Assembly (NCBI GenBank): GCA_958442925.1
Contig: CAUCIO010000080.1
Coordinates: 1 to 9,764 of the forward strand
Length of the DNA: 9,764 nucleotides
DNA from: an uncultured Clostridium sp.
GTDB taxonomy: Bacteria > Bacillota > Clostridia > Lachnospirales > Lachnospiraceae
Direction of reading: 5' to 3'
A program made the position numbers and the translations under genes. The notes under the pieces are model-generated. The model was not told where the DNA came from and searched no databases. It saw only the letters and a program-made list of their open reading frames with translations. Below, piece after piece: positions 1-5,828 of the stretch. The number at the start of each line of letters is the position of its first letter. Position 1 is the first letter of the stretch.

Positions 1-970
1 GAGGCCAGGTGTTAAAGTCTGTGGTGGCGTAGCCGGTAGTCGTAATAATAGAGCCTACCTGGAAGGCAGCCTGCTGAAAGGCTTCCACAATAGAGGGATA
101 CAGTCCACGGATATTAAAGGTGATGATGGAGATGGTGACAGCGATAATTGCCAGGTAGCAGCGCACCTCTTCATTTTTCATGGCCTTTTTGGGTTTCCGC
201 ATCAAAAGCAGAAAGTAGAAATTGAAGTTGATTCCAAATAAAATCATAAATACAGTGACTACATTCTGCAGATAGGGCGAGTAGCTGGCAATACTGTCAT
301 TTTTAATACCGAATCCTCCTGTTCCTGCAGTTCCAAATGTAGTAGTCAGGGAATCAAACAGGGGCATTCCTCCGGCCAGAAGGAGAATAATCTCCAGAAT
401 AGTCATGGCCATATAGATGGAATACAGGATTTTTGCCGTGGACTGGATTTTCGGAACCAGCTTTTCCACAGACGGCCCAGGGCTTTCTGCTTTCATCAGG
501 TTCATATGGTAGCCTCCAGTCAGAGGAAGGAGACTTAAAATAAATACCAGGACCCCCATACCTCCGATCCAGTGGGTAAAGCTTCGCCAGAACAGAATGC
601 ACCGGGGCAGGGATTCCACATCACTTAAAATACTGGCGCCTGTTGTGGTAAACCCGGAAACAGTTTCAAACAGAGCATCTACCGGATTTGTGATAGCTCC
701 ACTGAAAAGGAAGGGGAGAGACCCCATGATACTCAGTACAATCCAGCTTAGGGAAACAGAAACAAAGCCTTCTTTTGTATAAAAAACCATGTTTTTGGGC
801 TTTTTCATAGTCAGAGGAATTCCAAACAGAAAACACAGGACTATGGTGAGGACAAAAGAGAGTCCGGCTGCTTCCTGGTAGATAACTGCCGTCAGACAGG
901 GAAGAAGCATCAGGAAGCCTTCGCAGTTTAAAATCCACCCGATTACATAGGCGATCATTGCATAATTCAC
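1..970 (-). CDS. trkH: TrkH-family potassium uptake channel subunit, partial (C-terminus off the left edge)
   Basis: Membrane pore subunit of a Trk/Ktr potassium uptake system, working with the cytosolic TrkA next to it. 323 residues are visible. Three of the four selectivity-filter loops of the family can be read: SGFTTTGAS near residue 105, TFGTAGTGGFG near 211 and ITTTGYATTDFNTWP near 309, with hydrophobic membrane segments between them. Family members are usually about 450-490 residues, so roughly the last third, with the fourth loop, lies outside the window. I chose the GTG start because an AAGGAGG site sits 7 bases upstream; an in-frame ATG four codons later is less well spaced. The gene begins 12 bases after the trkA stop, and its ribosome binding site abuts that stop codon, so the two are one operon. 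Confidence 0.93.
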   Translation of the reverse strand, partial: MNYAMIAYVIGWILNCEGFLMLLPCLTAVIYQEAAGLSFVLTIVLCFLFGIPLTMKKPKNMVFYTKEGFVSVSLSWIVLSIMGSLPFLFSGAITNPVDALFETVSGFTTTGASILSDVESLPRCILFWRSFTHWIGGMGVLVFILSLLPLTGGYHMNLMKAESPGPSVEKLVPKIQSTAKILYSIYMAMTILEIILLLAGGMPLFDSLTTTFGTAGTGGFGIKNDSIASYSPYLQNVVTVFMILFGINFNFYFLLLMRKPKKAMKNEEVRCYLAIIAVTISIITFNIRGLYPSIVEAFQQAAFQVGSIITTTGYATTDFNTWP

Positions 971-982
971 AGTGCTACCTCC

Positions 983-2341
983 TTAATGCTCCAGAATATC
1001 AAGGATATTCTGCTGTCCCCGTTCCAGAGTAACAATAATGACAGAATCGCCTACCTGGATAGAGTCCTGCCCGCGAGGAATCAGCACCTGTTCGCCTCTG
1101 CGGATACAGCAGACCAGATGCCCGGGGCGTATGGGCAGCTTTGCCAGCGGAATATCTGTTACAGGGCAGGATTCCAGAATAGAAAATTCCAGCGCCTCCA
1201 CCCGGTTATCCAGAAGCCGATATAAGGTTTCGATAGTATTAATCGAAGAGTGGCGCATACTGCGGACATGCTGGATAATATAGTCTGTAGTCAGATATTT
1301 GGGGTAGATGACACTGCCTACATCCAGCCCTTCAATAATATCGTCAAAGGCCAAACGGTTTACCTTGGAAATCAGCTTAGCTTTTGAGTTTTTCTTGGCG
1401 AAAAGGGCCAGCAGAATATTTTCTTCATCCAGATTCGTCAGGGTGACAAAGGCTTCTGCCCGTCCAAGTCCCTCCTCCATCAGAAGATGGCGATCCGTAC
1501 CGTCTCCGTGAATTACCGTTGCGTCAGGAAGAAGGCCGCTCAGCGCTTCGCAGCGCTCCAGACTGTTTTCCACAATCCTTACTCTGACATCTCTTTTGAG
1601 AAGCTGTTTGGCCAGATAATAGCCAATGGTTCCTCCGCCTACAATCATGACAGATTGAACTGGCTTTGTAGGGAGAGAGAAGTTTTTAAAAAAGCACTGT
1701 ACCTGTTCCCTGGATGCCACAAAAGAAATAGCGTCATTTTCACGGAGAACGAAATTTCCGTCAGGAATATATACGGTGTCTTCCCGCTCTACTGCGCAGA
1801 CCAGAATATCGCTGCCGGAGCGGGACGGAAGTTCCTTTACTTGTATTCCGTCAAGAGGAATCCGTTTGTCCATTTTCAGTTTTACAAGATAAATTCTTCC
1901 ATTTGCAAAGGTATCAATTTTGCTGGCAGCGGGAAAGCGAAGCAGCTTTTCGATTTCACGGGCAGCTGTCAGCTCAGGATTGATAATCATAGAGACACCC
2001 ATTTGAGCCTTGATGAAATCAATCTCCTGGCTGTACATGGGATTTCTGACTCTGGCGACAGTCTGACAGCGGCTGGCTTTTTTTGCAATGAGACAGCAAA
2101 GAAGGTTTAATTCATCTGATCCTGTGACAGAGATTAAAATATCTGACTGTTCTACGCCAGCCTCCAACAATGTAGTGATACTGGCTCCATTGCCGCTGAT
2201 TCCCATCACATCTAAATCCTCTGTGATAGTCTGAATTTTTTTCGGGTTTGTGTCAATGACGGTGATGTTGTGGTTTTCAGAGACCAACTGCTCTGTCAAG
2301 GCGCGTCCAACCTTTCCACAGCCAATGATAATAATCTTCAT
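983..2341 (-). CDS. trkA: Trk potassium system regulatory subunit TrkA (two RCK modules)
   Basis: Cytosolic gating subunit that binds nucleotides and controls the TrkH pore. The 452 residues match the usual two-module TrkA length. Module 1 has a Rossmann fold with GCGKVG at 7-12 and an acidic residue at the end of the second strand (D30), followed by an RCK-C domain at about 140-220. Module 2 repeats this with GGGTIG at 235-240 and E258, and a second RCK-C domain at about 370-452. The ATG is preceded by a modest GGAG site about 9 bases away. The gene is first in a trkA-trkH operon. Its leader contains a long hairpin, described separately. I see no truncation or lost motif. Confidence 0.96.
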   Translation of the reverse strand: MKIIIIGCGKVGRALTEQLVSENHNITVIDTNPKKIQTITEDLDVMGISGNGASITTLLEAGVEQSDILISVTGSDELNLLCCLIAKKASRCQTVARVRNPMYSQEIDFIKAQMGVSMIINPELTAAREIEKLLRFPAASKIDTFANGRIYLVKLKMDKRIPLDGIQVKELPSRSGSDILVCAVEREDTVYIPDGNFVLRENDAISFVASREQVQCFFKNFSLPTKPVQSVMIVGGGTIGYYLAKQLLKRDVRVRIVENSLERCEALSGLLPDATVIHGDGTDRHLLMEEGLGRAEAFVTLTNLDEENILLALFAKKNSKAKLISKVNRLAFDDIIEGLDVGSVIYPKYLTTDYIIQHVRSMRHSSINTIETLYRLLDNRVEALEFSILESCPVTDIPLAKLPIRPGHLVCCIRRGEQVLIPRGQDSIQVGDSVIIVTLERGQQNILDILEH

Positions 2342-2386
2342 AAAACATTACTCCATTCCGACAGTTTAACTTCTGTACTTTAATAA

Positions 2387-2434
2387 CTGCGGGAGTATCT
2401 GTAACCTGATATATGGCGGCAGACATTCCCGCAG
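2387..2434 (-). promoter_or_regulatory. Long hairpin in the trkA leader
   Basis: CTGCGGGA (2387-2394) and TCCCGCAG (2427-2434) pair perfectly. The stem continues inward through GTATCTG and CAGACAT with one A-C mismatch and one G-U pair, giving about 15 pairs around an 18-base loop. It lies between the predicted trkA transcription start (about 2444) and the start codon, so it would occupy most of the roughly 100-base leader. No U-run follows, so it is not a normal terminator. Clostridial potassium transporters are sometimes controlled by c-di-AMP riboswitches, but I do not recognise that motif here. Confidence 0.5.
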
Positions 2435-2450
2435 ATGAGAACATATGGCT

Positions 2451-2479
2451 ATTATAGCAAAAGGGTGAAATAAAATAAA
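2451..2479 (-). promoter_or_regulatory. Extended -10 promoter of trkA-trkH
   Basis: On the minus strand TGCTATAAT (2451-2459) is an extended -10 element. A weak -35 (TTTATT, 2474-2479) lies 17 bases upstream, inside a very AT-rich tract. The predicted start of transcription is near 2444, giving a leader of about 100 bases. Confidence 0.6.
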
Positions 2480-2518
2480 GATAAGATAAAGATAAAATTA
2501 AGATAAAATAAAGAAAAA
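2468..2518. repeat. Low-complexity GATAA/ATAAA tract upstream of trkA
   Basis: About 50 bases on the plus strand are almost only A, T and a few G, with AGATAA repeated several times at irregular spacing. It lies directly upstream of, and partly over, the -35 region of the trkA promoter. It could act as an UP-element-like AT tract or a bent-DNA site, or it may be neutral low-complexity sequence. Confidence 0.5.
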
Positions 2519-2608
2519 AACGATGAAATTGAGACAGGATAAAGAAAATGGGAAGAACAACAGGTGAATTTTAGTTTTATTTGAAGGGAAGCCTATAAAA
2601 GAGGAGGA

Positions 2609-2630
2609 GCCGGGCAGATACCTGCCCGGC
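2609..2630 (-). terminator. Perfect GC-rich hairpin, possible terminator
   Basis: GCCGGGCAG and CTGCCCGGC form a perfect 9-bp stem with a 4-base loop. On the minus strand it is followed by a pyrimidine-rich run with four T's (TCCTCCTCTTTTATAG), which would suit ending leftward transcripts from the cysteine-rich gene before trkA. The T-run is interrupted and the hairpin is about 245 bases past that gene's stop, so the terminator reading is only moderate. The rest of 2342-2874 holds no gene that I can support. Confidence 0.45.
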
Positions 2631-2791
2631 TTATTATGAAAAAAATATTACTGTCTCTTTCGAGAAGTATTTGGTTTCTATGGTTTTAGTATAGACAGAG
2701 TTTGTGTACCGAGTTTGGAGAAATTGTAAACAATATTTGAACGGAACGTAAGCAATTTATGAATGCGGAAAAATCTGCTAGGACAGAGGCG

Positions 2792-2820
2792 GCTGCTGCA
2801 GGAAATAATCCTGCGGCAGC
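2792..2820. other. Strong imperfect hairpin in the intergenic region
   Basis: GCTGCTGCAGGA and TCCTGCGGCAGC form a 12-bp stem (one G-U pair) around AATAA. It lies about 55 bases past the stop of the cysteine-rich gene on the minus strand. No U-run follows on either strand, so it may protect the 3' end of that transcript rather than terminate it. Its function is unknown. Confidence 0.4.
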
Positions 2821-2874
2821 TTCTGCCCGGTGTATGCAGGTAATGTCGGAGGATTAAGCCTGCTGGGTGAGGGG

Positions 2875-3165
2875 TTATGAATTGCATCCGCATCCGCCAG
2901 AGGGAGCGCTGCCGTTTATCGGCATGATACAGTTTGCAATGCCGGCATCATAGCCGCTCTGATAGCCAGCCTGGCAGCCGGCGGCATAGCCGTCATTATA
3001 TCCGTTTCGGTAGCTGGCGTTTCCTGAGGAGCAGCAGGAACTGGAATTATTATTGTGGCTGCTGCAGCAGGAACCAGAAGGATTGGTATCCTCACAGCAG
3101 GTTGTATAGCAGTGGCAGCATCTTCTCTGGCATCCGCAGTTATTATATCTTCTAAAACAACACAT
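2875..3165 (-). CDS. Small cysteine-rich protein with a GYxx repeat, possibly a spore surface protein
   Basis: I do not recognise a named family. The 96 residues contain 17 cysteines, many as CC pairs (2-3, 16-17, 23-24, 33-34, 44-45), then a Ser/Asn-rich linker. Residues 55-76 are a period-four repeat in which Gly is followed by Tyr (GYxxGYxxGCxxGYxxGYxxGI). The tail is GGCGCNS. The ATG has an AAGGAG site 9-10 bases upstream. There is no signal peptide or membrane segment. The cysteine content and proximity to cotJC suggest a disulfide-crosslinked spore coat protein or a metal-binding protein; this is inference. The GxxxG spacing also resembles the Gly-rich helix of FliH. Composition is very different from its neighbours, but start, binding site and promoter all fit a real gene. 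Confidence 0.75.
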   Translation of the reverse strand: MCCFRRYNNCGCQRRCCHCYTTCCEDTNPSGSCCSSHNNNSSSCCSSGNASYRNGYNDGYAAGCQAGYQSGYDAGIANCIMPINGSAPSGGCGCNS

Positions 3166-3195
3166 ATAAAATATCTCCTTGATTAATTATCATTT

Positions 3196-3223
3196 ATAAT
3201 ATATGGTATGTACATCGGGACAA
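3196..3223 (-). promoter_or_regulatory. Candidate promoter of the cysteine-rich gene
   Basis: On the minus strand TTGTCC (3218-3223) and TATTAT (3196-3201) are 16 bases apart, a fair sigma-A promoter. The same stretch holds CATACCATA (3202-3210), which fits the CATAnnnTA -10 pattern of mother-cell sporulation sigma factors, with an AACC about 15 bases upstream as a possible -35. Sequence alone does not decide between the two. The TATAAT at 3195-3200 on the plus strand might serve the divergent gene, but I see no good -35 for it. Confidence 0.4.
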
Positions 3224-3262
3224 TAGGTTCCGAAAAAAGCAGAGATAGATGCAGGAGGGAAT

Positions 3263-3508
3263 ATGTTTCAAACAGATGCTGTTGTTCAGCAGGAGAATGG
3301 AAGCTGGTCGTGCAGAACTCAGTGCCGCAGTATTCAGGCAGCAGAAGAGCTTCGTGCAGGCTTTACAGGGCCTGTTCGCCAGATTAGTATGTTTGCGGAC
3401 TTATACCGGGAAGGGACACAGATTGTACTGGAAGGTCCGGATAGAAAAACAGTAGAGAAACTGGCAGATATTTTGAATCATTCAGCAGAAGAACTGCTGA
3501 GAAAGTAA
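3263..3508 (+). CDS. Small HPr-like protein without the phosphorylatable histidine
   Basis: 81 residues. The second half (EGTQIVLEGPDRKTVEKLADIL) resembles the last strand and helix of HPr, the phosphocarrier of the sugar phosphotransferase system, where a typical segment is GDxxxLxxxGxDExxAxxxL. The first half has IQAAEEL where HPr carries the active-site HARPA motif, so the phosphorylated histidine is absent and it cannot work as a normal phosphocarrier. The ATG has AGGAGGG 4 bases upstream. It is transcribed away from the cysteine-rich gene and ends at a strong terminator. The fold assignment is a guess from pattern; the gene itself is likely real. Confidence 0.7.
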   Translation: MFQTDAVVQQENGSWSCRTQCRSIQAAEELRAGFTGPVRQISMFADLYREGTQIVLEGPDRKTVEKLADILNHSAEELLRK

Positions 3509-3535
3509 AAGGAAAGTCTGGGAAGAAAAATAGAA

Positions 3536-3581
3536 GAAAAAGAAAGCTTTTCTGGTTGAGCTCAGAAAAACTTTCTTTTCC
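3536..3581. terminator. Two-way terminator between the HPr-like gene and cotJC
   Basis: A nearly complete 19-bp inverted repeat (arms 3536-3554 and 3563-3581) with an 8-base loop. The right arm ends in CTTTCTTTTCC and the complement of the left arm ends in CTTTCTTTTTC, so both strands give a U-rich 3' side. It lies 28 bases after one stop codon and about 65 bases after the convergent one, the expected layout for a shared terminator. Confidence 0.8.
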
Positions 3582-3646
3582 TGCATACGGGTTGTGATTG
3601 TGAATCAGGAGTTCAGCGAGTTTGAAATCTTGCGAGGGAAAGCAAG

Positions 3647-4189
3647 TTATTTTACACGATCAAATTCAGGGTTAAAGGCATAAAAGTTTTTACTGTCCAG
3701 GTGCTCCTGTAAATTTCTTAAGGCTTCACCGAATCTTTGGTAGTGAACAATTTCCCGTTCCCGCAGGTAGCGAATCGGATCGCAGACTTCAGGATCTTTT
3801 ACAACGCGGAGAATATTGTCATAAGTGGAACGTGCTTTTTGTTCTGCAGCAAGATCTTCCGTCAGATCAGTGATCGCATCACCTTTTACCTGGAATTCGC
3901 AGGCATTAAATGGGATTCCTCCAGCTGCCTGGGGCCAGATACCTGTAGTATGGTCAATGTAGTAGGGGCCAAAGCCGGATTCTTCAATTTGCTCTGGAGT
4001 CAGATTTTTCGTAAGCTGACAGACGATAGCGGCCACAATTTCCATATGAGCCAGTTCCTCTGTGCCGATATCAGTCAGAAGCCCCTTTCCCTCTGCGTAA
4101 GGCATGGTATAACGTTGGGAGAGATAACGCATGGAAGCCCCTATTTCACCGTCAGGCCCGCCGTATGTCAGTAACAGATTAGTGCTCAA
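3647..4189 (-). CDS. cotJC: Manganese-catalase-family spore coat protein CotJC, 5'-truncated at the element junction
   Basis: CotJC proteins belong to the di-manganese catalase family and sit in the inner spore coat. Ligand-like residues are present: E15 in GGPDGE, E45 and H48 in EELAH, E116 in AAEQKAR, and E146/H149 in EREIVH. The C-terminus, ending SKNFYAFNPEFD, is typical of clostridial members. What is missing is the N-terminal 20-30 residues (normally MWxYEKxLQYPV followed by a short helix). The open frame can only start at a TTG with no properly spaced ribosome binding site, 20 bases after the recombinase stop codon. I read this as the 3' part of a gene split by integration of the neighbouring element. 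As it stands it is probably not translated efficiently. Confidence 0.88.
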   Translation of the reverse strand: MSTNLLLTYGGPDGEIGASMRYLSQRYTMPYAEGKGLLTDIGTEELAHMEIVAAIVCQLTKNLTPEQIEESGFGPYYIDHTTGIWPQAAGGIPFNACEFQVKGDAITDLTEDLAAEQKARSTYDNILRVVKDPEVCDPIRYLREREIVHYQRFGEALRNLQEHLDSKNFYAFNPEFDRVK

Positions 4190-4215
4190 AGCCTTGATTT
4201 TATAAGAAGTTACGA
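4180..4215. other. Probable left attachment junction inside cotJC
   Basis: Homology to CotJC fades between about 4160 and 4190 on the minus strand, and the recombinase reading frame ends at 4210, so the crossover must lie in or next to this interval. It contains an imperfect dyad with arms TCAA and TTGA around AGCC (4186-4197) that could be the centre of a serine integrase site. The exact core cannot be fixed without the right junction. Confidence 0.5.
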
Positions 4216-5646
4216 TATGTAATAGTGAAATTCGAACCGATCCGCTTTTCGGTCAAATACAATGAATTTTAAAATGCTGCGAAGGGCCGTCCCCTTTGTT
4301 TCAAAGTCCACATCAGGGGAGCAGAGGAGATCATGGACTGTTTTGACACGTTCCAGAAGCTCTTCACGAGATAGGGCAGGAGAGCAGTCAGCTGGTTCCA
4401 GGGAAGCAAGCTCTGCCTCCAGCTCCGTTCGCTCCTTTAAGAGCTGTTCCTTTCGTGTCCTATACTCTTCTAATGAGTCGATGCCGTTTTCGTAGGCGGA
4501 CCGGATACGTTCTTCTTTCAGCGCCAGGCGTTCCAGCTTCACTTCGATGGCTGCCTTTTGGCTGGAATCCTGTTCAGAGGCGGGCCGGGGAATTCGGTCA
4601 TACTCAAAGTTTCCCGTTTCCAGAATCTTTTCCAGGGAACGAATGACAATTCTCTCTGCCTTGGCTACAGTCACAGAACAGGATTCCTTATGGAGACCCT
4701 TGGCATATTTCCAGCAGGCAAAGACAGCGTCCGGACGGCTTTTGCCTCCGCCGTTGTAGGACATGGTCGCTCCACAGACAGAACATTTTAAAATCCCGGA
4801 GAGCCAGTGCCTGCATGTGGATATGCTGCGGCGCTTCACAGGGCGGAATTCCTGTTTCAGTCGTTCCTGGCAGATATCATATAAATCGGTGACAGATTGG
4901 CGCGTCTCATGGCTTCCCTGGAAGGAGATGCCGTTCCAGCTTACTGTACCATTGTAAAAAGGATTTGTAAGAATCCTGGTAATAGTTCGCTGCTCGAACG
5001 GGTTTCCCCGCTTTGCTTTTTTACCTTGAGCGTTCAGGCGCCGGGCGATGGCAGTCCTGTCCAGATTTTCCAGGGCATACATCCGGAAAATATCTTCTAC
5101 GATTTTATATTCGTCTTCTACGATAACGAAAGGATTTCCATTTCCTACGGCAGCATAGCCAAGACAGGGGACAATCTGATATCCCTTTAGTTCCGCCTTT
5201 TTCGTCATACCGCGCTTTACCTCAACGCCCAGATTGTAGGAATAGAACTCATCCTGCCATTCAATAATCATTTCAATCAGCCGGCCGTACATGCCTTCCA
5301 TGATAGGCTCTGACACGCTGACCACGTCGATTCCCAGTTTCTTCCTGAGCATTCCCTTATAAAAGGTGCTTTCGTCCTGGTTCCTGGCAAACCGGGAAAA
5401 TTTCCAGACGAGAATACAGTCAAAGGGTTTAGGTTTTACCTTCGCTGTGGAAATCATCCGCTGGAACTCTGGCCGGTTCTCGGCTTTTTTGCCGCTTCGG
5501 CCTTCCTGCTCCATGAAAATGTAATCAGGCGACAGAACAATGTCGTTTGCCGCGGCATATTTTTTGATTTCATCCAGCTGGGAGTCAGGACTCAGATCCA
5601 GCTGGTCATCCGTGCTGACACGGATATAAGCAGCTCCTATCAGCAT
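4210..5646 (-). CDS. Large serine recombinase (site-specific integrase)
   Basis: Catalyses integration and excision of the element through a serine-DNA intermediate. 478 residues. The catalytic domain (1-150) has AYIRVS with nucleophile S11 and the conserved arginines in WKFSRFARN (81-89). The Recombinase DNA-binding domain follows, with RTITRILTNPFYNG at 220-233. A zinc ribbon uses C288, C291, C311 and C323. A charged coiled coil spans about 364-418, as in phage-type large serine integrases. I chose the ATG at 5646, which has AAGGAG 8 bases upstream; an upstream in-frame start at 5703 has no such site. It reads toward the host junction and ends 20 bases before the cotJC remnant. All catalytic residues expected at this level are present, so it looks functional. 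Confidence 0.96.
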   Translation of the reverse strand: MLIGAAYIRVSTDDQLDLSPDSQLDEIKKYAAANDIVLSPDYIFMEQEGRSGKKAENRPEFQRMISTAKVKPKPFDCILVWKFSRFARNQDESTFYKGMLRKKLGIDVVSVSEPIMEGMYGRLIEMIIEWQDEFYSYNLGVEVKRGMTKKAELKGYQIVPCLGYAAVGNGNPFVIVEDEYKIVEDIFRMYALENLDRTAIARRLNAQGKKAKRGNPFEQRTITRILTNPFYNGTVSWNGISFQGSHETRQSVTDLYDICQERLKQEFRPVKRRSISTCRHWLSGILKCSVCGATMSYNGGGKSRPDAVFACWKYAKGLHKESCSVTVAKAERIVIRSLEKILETGNFEYDRIPRPASEQDSSQKAAIEVKLERLALKEERIRSAYENGIDSLEEYRTRKEQLLKERTELEAELASLEPADCSPALSREELLERVKTVHDLLCSPDVDFETKGTALRSILKFIVFDRKADRFEFHYYIS

Positions 5647-5686
5647 GATATCATCTCCTTCATGTAGTGACAATCTATGTGATTTT

Positions 5687-5705
5687 GGGTGCAAAAATAA
5701 CACCC
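5687..5705. promoter_or_regulatory. Inverted repeat between the recombinase and the divergent promoter
   Basis: GGGTG and CACCC are separated by a 9-base A-rich centre. The repeat lies about 40 bases upstream of the recombinase start codon and ends one base before the -35 of the rightward promoter at 5707. It is well placed to be an operator affecting both directions, but no regulator can be assigned. Confidence 0.35.
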
Positions 5706-5706
5706 C

Positions 5707-5735
5707 TTGTCAGGACGCTCTGGAAATGATATAAT
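5707..5735 (+). promoter_or_regulatory. Near-consensus sigma-A promoter reading right
   Basis: TTGTCA (5707-5712), a 17-base spacer, and TATAAT (5730-5735). Transcription should start near 5742. It diverges from the recombinase and opposes rhuM. No supported protein gene lies downstream on this strand before the terminator at 5792-5828. Confidence 0.75.
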
Positions 5736-5741
5736 TCAGGT

Positions 5742-5827
5742 GTTCAAGCTGATTGTATCTTCCGGAGCGCCCGGTAAGAGAAAATCTATGGAAAAGCCGT
5801 TTCTGGTTGCAGCCAGGGGCGGTTTTT
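5742..5827 (+). ncRNA. Candidate small RNA, about 86 bases
   Basis: The stretch runs from a near-consensus promoter to a rho-independent terminator and has no supported reading frame. The predicted RNA has two hairpins. The first pairs TCTTCCGG (5758-5765) with CCGG and AAGA (5771-5779) around AGCGC with one bulged U. The second is the terminator stem. It is antisense to the 3' untranslated region of rhuM and stops at the rhuM stop codon. It could act on rhuM, on the recombinase transcript or on a distant target. I do not recognise it as a known RNA family. Confidence 0.5.
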
Positions 5828-5828
5828 A
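5792..5828 (+). terminator. Rho-independent terminator of the small RNA
   Basis: CCGTTTCTGG (5797-5806) pairs with CCAGGGGCGG (5813-5822) using three G-U pairs, with a 6-base loop, then TTTTT. The AAAA before the stem can extend it. On the opposite strand the three G-U pairs become mismatches, so it favours the plus strand, although it may weakly end rhuM transcription too. Confidence 0.7.

Noticed and set aside
1487..2110. 207-codon plus-strand frame inside trkA
   Set aside because: It lies fully antisense to a well-supported trkA and has no recognisable protein features.
2342..2450. c-di-AMP (ydaO-type) riboswitch in the trkA leader
   Set aside because: The leader is too short, and the conserved core sequences of that riboswitch are not visible; only a single long stem is seen.
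2758..2853. Short plus-strand frame rich in Ala in the intergenic region
   Set aside because: No ribosome binding site or promoter, and the Ala run is simply the hairpin's GCTGCTGCA sequence translated.
2678..2893. 71-codon minus-strand frame overlapping the end of the cysteine-rich gene
   Set aside because: No ribosome binding site and low-complexity, Arg/His-rich noise; it crosses the hairpin at 2792-2820.
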